Positions 1 through 5,696 of a stretch of DNA of 8,016 bases are shown here, one piece after another. This DNA comes from Candidatus Buchananbacteria bacterium. GTDB lineage: Bacteria; Patescibacteriota; Patescibacteriia; CAIXNZ01. A program made the translations under genes and the position numbers. The stretch spans positions 1 through 8,016 of the forward strand of contig JAUVKC010000045.1 in assembly GCA_030592165.1 (NCBI GenBank). The letters are read 5' to 3'. The stretch's first letter is position 1, and each line of letters starts with the position of its first letter. The notes below the pieces were generated by a model that was not told where the DNA came from, did not search any database, and saw only the letters and a list, made by a program, of their open reading frames with translations.

Positions 1-112
1 ATATTTCGCAAATAGCTAATAAGATTCTACTTGCCAGAACATATAAAGGAATACATAAATATAAAAGATATGATAATCCAATTATACAGACTATTAGTTC
101 TAAAATTTTCAT
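1..112 (-). CDS. Small membrane protein, N-terminal part (runs off the window)
   Basis: This gene starts at the ATG complementary to 110-112 and is still open at base 1, so only about 37 residues are visible. They are strongly hydrophobic (MKILELIVCIIGLSYLLYL and onward), giving one probable membrane helix at the N-terminus with no obvious signal-peptidase site. A strong ribosome site (AAGGAGGA, about 121-128) lies 8-9 nt upstream and fixes the start. That site is embedded in the last codons of the preceding gene (Lys-Lys-Glu-Glu), and only 4 nt separate that gene's stop from this start, so the two are almost certainly translated from one transcript. No family is recognised. Confidence 0.72.
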   Translation of the reverse strand, partial: MKILELIVCIIGLSYLLYLCIPLYVLASRILLAICEI

Positions 113-116
113 GTTT

Positions 117-413
117 CTATTCCTCCTTTTTTTTTGATAATAATGCCATGATTACTAAAAATGGAAAAATTATCCAAAAGATTGTTGACTTGCCCCAGTC
201 TTTTAGTAAGTCTGGGATTTCTTTGATTTGTTTTGGTAGTGGAGCTGTATAAATAATATGCTCAGGTGGAATCTCTCTTGTCCCTTTTAATGGGGCTGTA
301 AATAGAAGACTAATAGCCAGGGTAATTTCAGGCAAAAAAATTGCCACTCCGATCGCCAGATATAATCCATATAAGCCAAGGATTATACAGCCAATTATTT
401 TTAAAAAAATCAT
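117..413 (-). CDS. Small two-helix membrane protein, unknown function
   Basis: A 98-residue protein. The chosen start (ATG complementary to 411-413) has a perfect Shine-Dalgarno AAGGAGG at 420-426 with 6 nt spacing; an upstream in-frame ATG at 461 lacks one and lies close to the terminator hairpin at 468-489. Residues about 6-38 form one long or two short hydrophobic segments. Residues about 39-75 form a proline-rich polar loop, residues 77-92 a second membrane helix, and the tail SKKKEE is charged. It is probably an integral membrane protein, but no family is recognised. A possible extended promoter sits just upstream (TTGCAA at 456-461, 17 nt, TGG-TAAAAA with the hexamer at 433-438), though this would leave almost no leader. 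It is followed after 4 nt by a second membrane-protein gene. Confidence 0.7.
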   Translation of the reverse strand: MIFLKIIGCIILGLYGLYLAIGVAIFLPEITLAISLLFTAPLKGTREIPPEHIIYTAPLPKQIKEIPDLLKDWGKSTIFWIIFPFLVIMALLSKKKEE

Positions 414-467
414 TTTGAACCTCCTTGCAATATTTTTACCAGTTTTTTTAATATTTTGCAAATAAAA

Positions 468-489
468 AACCCGCCGAAAAAGGCGGGTT
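468..489 (-). terminator. Rho-independent terminator
   Basis: An 8-bp perfect stem, AACCCGCC (468-475) with GGCGGGTT (482-489), has a 6-nt loop. Read on the minus strand it runs directly into a run of six T. It would end transcription coming from the truncated CxxC gene copy at 516-680. Confidence 0.85.
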
Positions 490-515
490 AGCTGAAGTAA
501 TTACAAATCTTCAGG

Positions 516-680
516 CTACGAACATTCAGGACATTTGGTTTCTATAGGCATACCAATTGGAGATTCATTAGCACTTAGTACTACTTTTTTACTATCATTA
601 CAACGTTGACAGGCTCCAGGGTTACCAAACTCTCCTATCCCCTTGCATTTTGGACATTTGACTTCAAATCTTGCTCCTAA
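516..680 (-). pseudogene. Truncated copy of the CxxC zinc-ribbon gene
   Basis: The minus strand reads about 54 codons clearly homologous to the C-terminal two thirds of the 80-aa CxxC protein at 1835-2077. Shared blocks are CPKCKGxGEFGNPxAC, RCNDSKKVVLSAxESP, a Pro-hydrophobic-Glu linker and a final CPxC. The stop is TAG at 516-518. Three CxxC pairs are kept, but the N-terminal pair (CDKC in the full copy) is missing. Homology fades at about 680, the frame hits TAA at 699-701, and there is no ATG or ribosome site in between. This looks like a 5'-truncated duplicate. Divergence of the protein (for example IGMPIETKC against LRIPMEVDC) suggests an old event. A very short functional protein from a rare start codon cannot be excluded. 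Confidence 0.72.
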
Positions 681-713
681 AATGAATTTAAGAATTTTTT
701 AACGAATAAATTT

Positions 714-746
714 AAAACCGAAACATGAATAACATGTTCCGGTTTT
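714..746 (-). terminator. Hairpin terminator, probably bidirectional
   Basis: A 14-bp stem with one A-C mismatch (714-727 with 733-746) has a 5-nt loop. It is flanked by A/T runs on both sides: T4 on the minus strand, and T6 at 743-748 on the plus strand. It lies about 30 nt after the stop of the 299-aa gene at 779-1678 and is the natural end of that transcript. Confidence 0.75.
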
Positions 747-778
747 TTGAAAAATTGATTTTAAATTTTTCTTGTAGT

Positions 779-1678
779 TCATCTGAACAATTTGTAATCA
801 CTGATTTCAAATGAACTACAAGTAGCAACTCCTCCTCCTTTAACAGCTACTAAATGATTAATCAAGTTCCATTTAATTGTATTTGAATTATGATCAAAAT
901 GTAGCCTAAGATTATTTTTGGTTTCACTCTGACGATAAGCAGCCAAACAACAAGGAGTGATGCTTTTATCTTCGTTGTGCCCATATACGCTTATTGCACC
1001 TGGTATATAATCAGAAAAAACACATAAAATTGCGGTAAGTTCGTATGGGCCAAGTATTAATTCATCTGTTCTCAGTTTACTCATGGCTAAATTACAGGAT
1101 TCATGCAAATGTTCTGTCCCCAGATTAAATGATATTATGATAAAATCACCTGGGAATTTTTTTTCTAATTCTATAATCTGGAGAGCGTACTCAGGTAATA
1201 TTTCAAACCCTCGAAGATTCAGTGCTGCGTCGCTGATATAGTCATTACGTACTTGTTCCGCCAGTTTATCCATATATTGCCAGGCTTGCCAATAGCCACC
1301 AAAAAATGATGGTTTAGGAATGACTAGCCAGAGATGTTGATCCTGGCAAGATACGTTTGAGGCTATTTTAATCCATTTAATAATTTTTTCATTCTCTTTA
1401 GTTGATTCGTGTCTTGATCGAATTTTCTCAAATTCGATCCAAAACTCGTATTGTTTTAGAGGATTTTTATGCTGGATTAAAGCACGAAAAATTTCAGAAG
1501 ATTTAAAATGGTTACTGTCACCTGAAGAAGGTAATTTTTTTAAACCTTGGATCGCTTGAGCAACTTCATCTGGATGATCAATTAATCCCTGTAAAGTAAC
1601 CCTGTCCACCTTACCTGATTTGGCAAGTTTAATTAACTCACCTATTTGCTGTACAGTTATCGGCTTGTTTTTTGACAT
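779..1678 (-). CDS. Soluble 299-aa protein of unknown function
   Basis: I do not recognise a family. The start is ATG complementary to 1676-1678, chosen because AAGGAGA lies 7 nt upstream; a longer frame to 1735 exists but its ATG has no ribosome site. There is no signal peptide or membrane helix, so it is probably cytoplasmic. The first ~45 residues (ITVQQIGELIKLAKSGKV, then LQGLIDHPDEVAQAI) form a compact helical module that looks like a separate N-terminal domain. The remainder is mixed alpha/beta with many aromatic residues (a Phe-Gly-Gly-Tyr-Trp-Gln-Ala-Trp stretch) and a C-terminal part holding a Cys-Cys pair (ITPCCLAAYRQSE) and LHFDHNSN. It ends in TGA, evidence that TGA is a stop here. 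It is a single-gene unit with its own promoter and terminator, between the intact CxxC gene and the truncated copy. Confidence 0.8.
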   Translation of the reverse strand: MSKNKPITVQQIGELIKLAKSGKVDRVTLQGLIDHPDEVAQAIQGLKKLPSSGDSNHFKSSEIFRALIQHKNPLKQYEFWIEFEKIRSRHESTKENEKIIKWIKIASNVSCQDQHLWLVIPKPSFFGGYWQAWQYMDKLAEQVRNDYISDAALNLRGFEILPEYALQIIELEKKFPGDFIIISFNLGTEHLHESCNLAMSKLRTDELILGPYELTAILCVFSDYIPGAISVYGHNEDKSITPCCLAAYRQSETKNNLRLHFDHNSNTIKWNLINHLVAVKGGGVATCSSFEISDYKLFR

Positions 1679-1764
1679 TATTTGTCTCCTTGTATTGTGA
1701 TATTTATATGCAAAGAACACTTTATTTATGAACATAGCAAAAGCTATGGAGATTTATACTATCT

Positions 1765-1793
1765 AATTTACATACATTTTTTTAAATTGTCAA
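1765..1793 (-). promoter_or_regulatory. Candidate sigma70-type promoter for the 299-aa gene
   Basis: On the minus strand a perfect TTGACA (1788-1793) is followed after 17 nt by TAAATT (1765-1770), a 4/6 match to the -10 consensus. Transcription would begin near 1758, leaving an ~80-nt leader before the start at 1678. The -10 match is modest. Confidence 0.45.
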
Positions 1794-1797
1794 TATT

Positions 1798-1827
1798 AAA
1801 ACCGCCAAGTGAATTCTTGGCGGTTTT
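1798..1827 (-). terminator. Rho-independent terminator (bidirectional shape)
   Basis: A 12-bp perfect stem, AAAACCGCCAAG (1798-1809) with CTTGGCGGTTTT (1816-1827), has a 6-nt loop and a T run at each end. It lies 8 nt beyond the stop of the CxxC gene at 1835 and ends that transcript on the minus strand. Confidence 0.88.
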
Positions 1828-1834
1828 TAAAAAA

Positions 1835-2077
1835 TTATAATTTTTCAAGTGCAGAACACTTAGGACAATCTACTTCCATAGGAATCCTCAGTGGAGACTC
1901 CTCGGCACTTAAGACGACTTTTTTACTGTCGTTGCACCGCGTACAAGCATTAGGGTTCCCAAACTCTCCTGTCCCCTTGCACTTTGGACAATTGACTTCG
2001 GCACCTATCCCAAGTCCTGATTCTTCTGCAGACATAATAACTGTCTTTTTTCCTTTACATTTGTCACAAACTGGCAT
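1835..2077 (-). CDS. Small zinc-ribbon protein with four CxxC motifs
   Basis: An 80-residue protein. Four CxxC pairs are visible: CDKC (residues 4-7), CPKC, CTRC and CPKC near the end. They are spaced like the cysteine repeats of DnaJ-type zinc fingers (two are followed by K-G), so binding of two zinc ions is likely. The protein is an internal tandem duplication: each half is CxxC, then a basic Lys-Lys-x-Val stretch, then S-A-E-E-S, then ~10 residues, then E-V-x-C-P-K-C, and the halves are joined by KGTGEFGNPNA. No catalytic domain is attached. The start has a strong ribosome site (AAAGGAGGA, 6-7 nt spacing). It follows mutS by about 60 nt with no terminator between, so co-transcription is possible. 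The exact role is unknown; an RNA, DNA or protein-binding ribbon is the usual guess. Confidence 0.85.
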   Translation of the reverse strand: MPVCDKCKGKKTVIMSAEESGLGIGAEVNCPKCKGTGEFGNPNACTRCNDSKKVVLSAEESPLRIPMEVDCPKCSALEKL

Positions 2078-2139
2078 CTCTCTTCCTCCTTTAATTGTTG
2101 TGTTTAAAATCAGATAACTTCCATAGATTAATCCACTTC

Positions 2140-3387
2140 TTATTTTTTCGTTTGTTTATCTTTAAGTTCTTTGAGTTTAGCTAAAGCTTCAATCGGTGTC
2201 AAGTTGTTAAGGTCAATTTTGTCGAGTTCGTTAGTAATCGAATTTTCGTCTGATTGTTCGACTATGCTCACCATGACAGATTCGGAATTTTTGTTGTTCC
2301 CATTTGAAATATGTAATTCATTTTCAAGTTCGTCAAGAATATTATAAGCCCGATCAGTTAAAGCCTTGGGCAATCCAGCTAGTTTGGCAACTTCAATCCC
2401 ATAAGAACGATCAATACCGCCTGGGATCATTTTTCGTAAAAAAATAATACCTGTATCAGTTTCTTTGACTGATACAGAATAATTTTTTGCCTTATCTAAT
2501 TTTTCGACCATTTCAATTAGTTCATGATAATGAGTAGCAAATAATGTTTTGGCTTTGATATTTTTATAAATATACTCGACAATTGCCCAGGCAATTGAGA
2601 CCCCGTCAAAGGTTGAGGTTCCCCTGCCTAATTCGTCTAAAACTATGAAACTTTTGTTAGTGGCATTATTTAAAATATTAGCGGCTTCTTGCATCTCAAC
2701 CATAAAGGTTGATTGTCCGCGGATTAAATTATCAGAAGCACCTACTCGGGTAAATATGCGGTCTGTAACACTTATTGAAGCACTCTCACAAGGTACATAT
2801 GAGCCTATTTGAGCTAATAATATTATAAGGGCAGTTTGACGCAGGTAGCTTGATTTACCACTCATATTAGGTCCAGTCAGAAGGATTAACTGATGATCAG
2901 TATGATTAAAATTTCCGTCATTTGGCACATAAGATTCATTTGTTTGAATATTTTCAATGACAGGATGACGACCGTTTTTTATATTAATCTCTTCCCCATC
3001 TGTCATTTTCGGTTTTACATAATTATTTTCAAGGGCTAGATTAGCCAAAGAAAGTAAAGCATCAAGCTGAGCAATAGTTTGAGCAGTTTTTTGAATAGTT
3101 TCAAATTCATCAGCCACTTTATCACGGATTTCCCAGAATAATTTTAATTCAAGTTCTTTGATTTTTTCTTCTGCACCTAATACTTTATGTTCATATTCTT
3201 TAAGTTCTGGAGTGATAAATCTTTCAGCATTAACAAGGGTTTGTTTGCGGGTATAATTTTCAGGTACTTGATTCAAATTAGAATTTGAAACTTCAATATA
3301 ATATCCAAAAACTTTATTAAATTTAACTTTAAGTGTTGAGATACCTGTGCGTTCACTTTCTTTTTTATGTAATTCAGTAATCCAATC
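2140..3387 (-). CDS. mutS: MutS C-terminal fragment (clamp, ATPase)
   Basis: The frame continues directly after the TAG. Residues after the stop are clamp (TGISTLKVKFNKVFGYYIEV) and then NYTRKQTLVNAERFITPELKEYE. The ATPase has Walker A GPNMSGKSS (full-gene residues 630-638; 614-622 in E. coli), STFMVEMQEAANIL, Walker B VLDELGRGTSTFDG (Asp709) and the FATHYHEL switch. The ~16-residue offset from E. coli in this half fits the insertion upstream. The C-terminus ends KELKDKQTKK. No ATG with a ribosome site lies near the break; the first possible starts are poor (for example TTG at 3276), so independent translation of this half is unlikely. All catalytic residues are intact, so the nonsense change looks recent. 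Confidence 0.82.
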   Translation of the reverse strand, partial: DWITELHKKESERTGISTLKVKFNKVFGYYIEVSNSNLNQVPENYTRKQTLVNAERFITPELKEYEHKVLGAEEKIKELELKLFWEIRDKVADEFETIQKTAQTIAQLDALLSLANLALENNYVKPKMTDGEEINIKNGRHPVIENIQTNESYVPNDGNFNHTDHQLILLTGPNMSGKSSYLRQTALIILLAQIGSYVPCESASISVTDRIFTRVGASDNLIRGQSTFMVEMQEAANILNNATNKSFIVLDELGRGTSTFDGVSIAWAIVEYIYKNIKAKTLFATHYHELIEMVEKLDKAKNYSVSVKETDTGIIFLRKMIPGGIDRSYGIEVAKLAGLPKALTDRAYNILDELENELHISNGNNKNSESVMVSIVEQSDENSITNELDKIDLNNLTPIEALAKLKELKDKQTKK

Positions 3388-4761
3388 CTAGCCGGAGGTT
3401 GAGATTTTACGCAATTCATCAAGCTCCTTATTATATCCATCAGCTATCATCCCCCCGTCAGTAATTAAAAGTGGTGGATCATCATCGATTGCCTGATCAA
3501 TTAATTTGACTAAGGATTGATGTTCGTTTAATTCTTTGTTGAGTGATTTTAGCAAATTATTTTTTTGCGGACTTTGGCTAGATCCTTCGAGAGCCTCAGG
3601 ATGACAGCCAACATCTTTTAACATTTTTTTAATATCAGGAATTACTTGCAAGCTATTTTTTAGGTTTAATAAATCACGAGCATTAGCTCGTTTGCAGCCC
3701 AACCGACCAATCAGTCTTTCGATATCAGAAATATTTTTTAATTCTTTTTTTAGATTATCCCTCAAATCAAGTGAATTATAAAATTCTTCAACAGCGTCAT
3801 GACGTTGCTGGATTTTTCCAAGTTTAATAAGTGGATGCAATAGCCAGTTGCGTATAAGTCGTCCGCCCATGCCAGTTTGAGTCTTATCAATAATTGAAAG
3901 TAAAGAACCTTTTTCTTCAAAAAACTGATAAGTAAATAAAAGTTCAAGATTGCGAATAGTTGATTCATCAAGAATCATGTAATCATTAATATTGTAAAGA
4001 CTTAATTTATTTATATGTTCAAGCTGAGTCTTTTGAGTATCTTGGAGATAATTTATTAAATTACCAGCAGCTTGGATGCCAAGTGTTTCTTTTTCTACTC
4101 CAAAACTTTGTAATGATTTGACTTGAAAATGATTTTTAAGTGATTCTTCTGCCTCTTTGAACATTGCTGGATGAAAAAGGTTTAAATTAGCAATTTGTTC
4201 CAACATAGTTTTAATTTCAAGATTTTCATTTAAGTCTGGCGTAATAATAATTTCTGATGGTAATATCCTATTTAGTTCGTTGAAAATATCATCAAAAGTA
4301 TTTAGCTGAGTAAGTTTAAATTCACCGGTTGTTAAATCAACAAAAGCTATCCCCCATTTATCGTCTTTATTAATAACGGAAACTAAAAAATTATTTTGGT
4401 TATTAGCCAAGATATTTGTATCAAGGGTTGTTCCTGGAGTTATGATCCTAATAACATCTCTTTCAACTATCCCTTCACCGTTTGGTTCGGTAATTTGTTC
4501 ACAAATCGCCACCTTTTCACCTGCTTTAGTAAGTTTGGCAATATAGCCTTCAGCCGCATGATATGGAATACCGCACATAGGTGTTTCGTTTTCTGTACCT
4601 TTATTTCTGGCAGTTAAAGTTATATTTAAAATCTTTGAAGCTTTAATCGAGTCTTTACCAAACATTTCATAAAAGTCGCCCAATCTAAAAAAAAGGATAG
4701 AGTCTGGATGTTTATCCTTGAGTGCGTAGTATTGTTTTAACATTGGTGTGAGGTTAGTCAT
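3388..4761 (-). CDS. mutS: MutS N-terminal fragment (mismatch-binding, connector, lever)
   Basis: A 457-codon open frame up to the TAG. Residues 2-7 (TNLTPM) are the usual start of MutS. The mismatch-recognition domain carries Phe30-Tyr31-Glu32 in FRLGDFYEMF, where Phe stacks on the mispair and Glu contacts it. It is followed by ETPMCGIPYHAAEGYIAKL and KVAICEQ, all typical of domain I. The connector domain and the lever/core helices follow (DESTIRNLELL, then GGRLIRNWLLHPL, then ERLIGRLGCKRANARDL). Residues 386 to about 400 are an insertion relative to E. coli MutS that reads CHPEALEGSS, a dispersed-repeat sequence. The fragment ends in the turn GYNKELDELRKISTSG just before the clamp. By itself it lacks the ATPase and dimer interface. 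Confidence 0.85.
   Translation of the reverse strand: MTNLTPMLKQYYALKDKHPDSILFFRLGDFYEMFGKDSIKASKILNITLTARNKGTENETPMCGIPYHAAEGYIAKLTKAGEKVAICEQITEPNGEGIVERDVIRIITPGTTLDTNILANNQNNFLVSVINKDDKWGIAFVDLTTGEFKLTQLNTFDDIFNELNRILPSEIIITPDLNENLEIKTMLEQIANLNLFHPAMFKEAEESLKNHFQVKSLQSFGVEKETLGIQAAGNLINYLQDTQKTQLEHINKLSLYNINDYMILDESTIRNLELLFTYQFFEEKGSLLSIIDKTQTGMGGRLIRNWLLHPLIKLGKIQQRHDAVEEFYNSLDLRDNLKKELKNISDIERLIGRLGCKRANARDLLNLKNSLQVIPDIKKMLKDVGCHPEALEGSSQSPQKNNLLKSLNKELNEHQSLVKLIDQAIDDDPPLLITDGGMIADGYNKELDELRKISTSG
3579..3606 (-). repeat. HPEALEGS-type dispersed repeat inserted in mutS
   Basis: On the minus strand this reads TGTCATCCTGAGGC followed by TCTCGAAGGATCTA. It is a variant of the TGTCATCCTGAG...CGAAGGATCT repeat that turns up in many unrelated bacterial genomes, and in this frame it encodes Cys-His-Pro-Glu-Ala-Leu-Glu-Gly-Ser. 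The ends ATCCT and AGGAT are complementary, as expected for a short palindromic element. It falls in a loop of the MutS core where E. coli has about 15 fewer residues, and it keeps the frame open. The family identification is from memory of the motif, not a search. Confidence 0.65.
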
Positions 4762-4765
4762 GGTT

Positions 4766-4799
4766 CTACAGATTACAGATTTGTACAGAGGTACAGATT
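4766..4799. repeat. Cassette inverted repeat, mutS side
   Basis: A 34-bp arm whose outer 15 bases CTACAGATTACAGAT are the exact reverse complement of 5292-5306. The inner 8 bases TACAGATT (4792-4799) match 5273-5280 in the same register, and the 11 bases between match at 5. That gives 28 of 34 overall. It ends 4 nt before the mutS ATG. Confidence 0.85.
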
Positions 4800-4810
4800 G
4801 TTACGGTTAA

Positions 4811-5200
4811 TTAGTAAATGTTGACGATGCGTTTGATTTTTACGCCAGAACTAGTGAAATTAGCTAAAATGCTTAATGCCAATTCAGTAGTTACTAAATA
4901 TTGATAAATTTGATTGATGTTTGTTCTTTTAAAATAATCACCTTTTTTTATCTCGATAATAATTTTGTCTTCTATTAAAAAATCTAAATAATAGCAACCA
5001 ATTTTTTTATCATTATATTTTAATGGTACATGGATTTGCTGTTCTACTTTTAGACCATTTTATTTAAATGTTTCAAATAAAGCATTTTGATAGTGTTTTT
5101 CTTTTAGTCCGGGACCTAATTCGTTGAAAACTTTAAAAAATATACCGTTAATTTTGTAGGTTAAATCCTCATAGATTACTTTTTCTTTTTTAGTTGTCAT
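4811..5200 (-). pseudogene. GxxExxY / PDDEXK_3-family protein, interrupted by an in-frame TAA
   Basis: The frame reads 129 codons from ATG (5198-5200) to TAA (4811-4813), the normal length for the family, with one internal TAA at codon 47 (5060-5062). The defining motif is GLKEKHY (Gly31, Glu34, Tyr37) in FNELGPGLKEKHYQNAL. After the stop come VEQQIHVPLKYNDKKIGCYYLDFLIED, IIIEIKKGD, NQIYQYL and a C-terminal NFTSSGVKIKRIVN. Asp73, Glu83 and Lys85 match the D...ExK core of PD-(D/E)XK nucleases, and the stop lies before all three, so the truncated 46-residue product cannot be active. A Lys or Glu codon (AAA or GAA) changed to TAA explains it. No Shine-Dalgarno is visible; only an A-rich leader precedes the ATG. 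The biological role of the family is not established. Confidence 0.85.
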
Positions 5201-5272
5201 TTTTTAATTTTTATTTTTTTACTCTACTAACTCCAGATTTTTTGCAGATGTACAGATTGTAGTAATATAGAG

Positions 5273-5306
5273 AATCTGTATATCCGTATTTATCTGTAAT
5301 CTGTAG
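5273..5306. repeat. Cassette inverted repeat, MazG side
   Basis: The partner of 4766-4799. ATCTGTAATCTGTAG (5292-5306) is an exact 15-base inverse match, and AATCTGTA (5273-5280) matches the inner block. Additional copies of the core occur just inside: TACAGATT at 5251-5258 can pair with 5273-5280 as a local hairpin with a 14-nt loop, and the 11-mer GTACAGATTGT at 5250-5260 is repeated directly at 4791-4801. Confidence 0.85.
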
Positions 5307-5310
5307 TACG

Positions 5311-5628
5311 TTACTTTTTTAGCCATTCTTTGGTTATCCATTTTTTTACAAGAGCTTCTTCGACATCAATATCTTGTGTTTCAGCAATGACCAAGACTAA
5401 ACCAAGTAAATCTGCTAATTCTTTTGCCATTTCTTTTTTACTTACATTTTCTTTTAAATATTTTTCTGGACGACATCTTTTATCATTGATTAAAGAAGAT
5501 TGAATGAATTCTCCTAGCTCCTCAGTTAATTTCAATAATAAATAATCATCAGTAAGTTTTATCTTGTCTCTTTTTAAATTATTTAAAAATACTTTGGAAG
5601 CTTGTTTTTGTAATTCTTGTATTTTCAT
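5311..5628 (-). CDS. MazG-like nucleotide pyrophosphohydrolase
   Basis: A 105-residue all-helical protein of the MazG superfamily, which hydrolyses (d)NTPs to the monophosphate and pyrophosphate and helps clean non-canonical nucleotides from the pool. The metal-binding signature EExxE...ExxD is present as EELGE (Glu36, Glu37, Glu40) and ELAD (Glu70, Asp73) within KKEMAKELADLLGLVLVIAE. The single-domain length fits the short MazG/MazG-like group rather than the two-domain E. coli enzyme, so the exact substrate is uncertain. Residues 86-105 (Asp-Ile-Asp-Val-Glu-Glu-Ala, Lys-Lys-Trp) are the usual C-terminal helix. No Shine-Dalgarno is seen before the ATG. It starts a new unit, because the preceding gene's terminator lies at 5697-5722. 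The cassette and mutS follow on the same strand; pool sanitation next to mismatch repair is a sensible pairing. Confidence 0.82.
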   Translation of the reverse strand: MKIQELQKQASKVFLNNLKRDKIKLTDDYLLLKLTEELGEFIQSSLINDKRCRPEKYLKENVSKKEMAKELADLLGLVLVIAETQDIDVEEALVKKWITKEWLKK

Positions 5629-5696
5629 ATGATTAAGTTGTTAGTTTCATTATGCATAAACTTTATCAATTTTTACTGTTTTTATCAAATAAAAAA

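Larger units (their letters stand above)
2140..4761 (-). pseudogene. mutS: DNA mismatch repair gene mutS, interrupted by an in-frame TAG
   Basis: MutS recognises mismatched bases and small loops in newly copied DNA and uses an ABC-type ATPase to recruit MutL. Read through the interruption, this is 873 codons, close to the 853 residues of E. coli MutS. The frame is perfect throughout apart from codon 458 (TAG, 3388-3390). Family sequence runs continuously across it: GYNKELDELRKISTSG, stop, DWITELHKKESERTGI, then VKFNKVFGYYIEVS. A lysine codon AAG turned into TAG would explain it, since Lys is common there as I recall the family. As written, the product is split between lever/core and clamp, separating mismatch recognition from ATPase, so MutS should be inactive unless the stop is suppressed or is a sequence error. 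No Shine-Dalgarno precedes the start. An inverted repeat of the upstream cassette ends 4 nt before the ATG, so native upstream control is probably altered. Confidence 0.9.
4766..5306 (-). mobile_element. Putative 541-bp inverted-repeat cassette carrying a GxxExxY gene
   Basis: Two 34-bp inverted repeats bound a segment that holds a single gene of the GxxExxY family. The boundaries lie 4 nt after the MazG-like stop (5311-5313) and 4 nt before the mutS start (4761). Taking the segment out would therefore leave the two genes about 8 nt apart, as expected for an ancestral operon. No target-site duplication is evident in the flanks. There is no transposase; the only candidate mobility protein is the PD-(D/E)XK-like product itself, which would make this either a nuclease-driven element or a non-autonomous one moved in trans. 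Being a mobile element is an inference from architecture. Confidence 0.5.

Noticed and set aside
1679..1735. Upstream start (1735) for the 299-aa protein
   Set aside because: There is no ribosome site there, and the start at 1678 has AAGGAGA at ideal distance.
1809..2117. 102-aa plus-strand open frame over the CxxC gene
   Set aside because: It is antisense to a gene with strong CxxC periodicity and a strong ribosome site, and it begins in a terminator hairpin.
3762..3971. 69-aa open frame on the minus strand inside mutS
   Set aside because: It is a shadow of the mutS frame with no ribosome site and no recognisable sequence.
3388..5062. Stop-codon reassignment (TAG or TAA read as an amino acid)
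   Set aside because: TAG ends the 98-aa membrane protein and the truncated CxxC copy, and TAA and TGA end other intact genes at the expected places. The two internal stops are better explained as point changes or sequence errors.
4766..5306. CRISPR-like array from the repeated ACAGATT units
   Set aside because: The units are short, irregularly spaced and arranged as inverted arms, without regular spacers.
5629..5690. Promoter for the MazG-like gene
   Set aside because: A promoter must lie here because a terminator precedes it, but TTGATA and CATAAT-like boxes do not fall at a convincing spacing, so no site is called.
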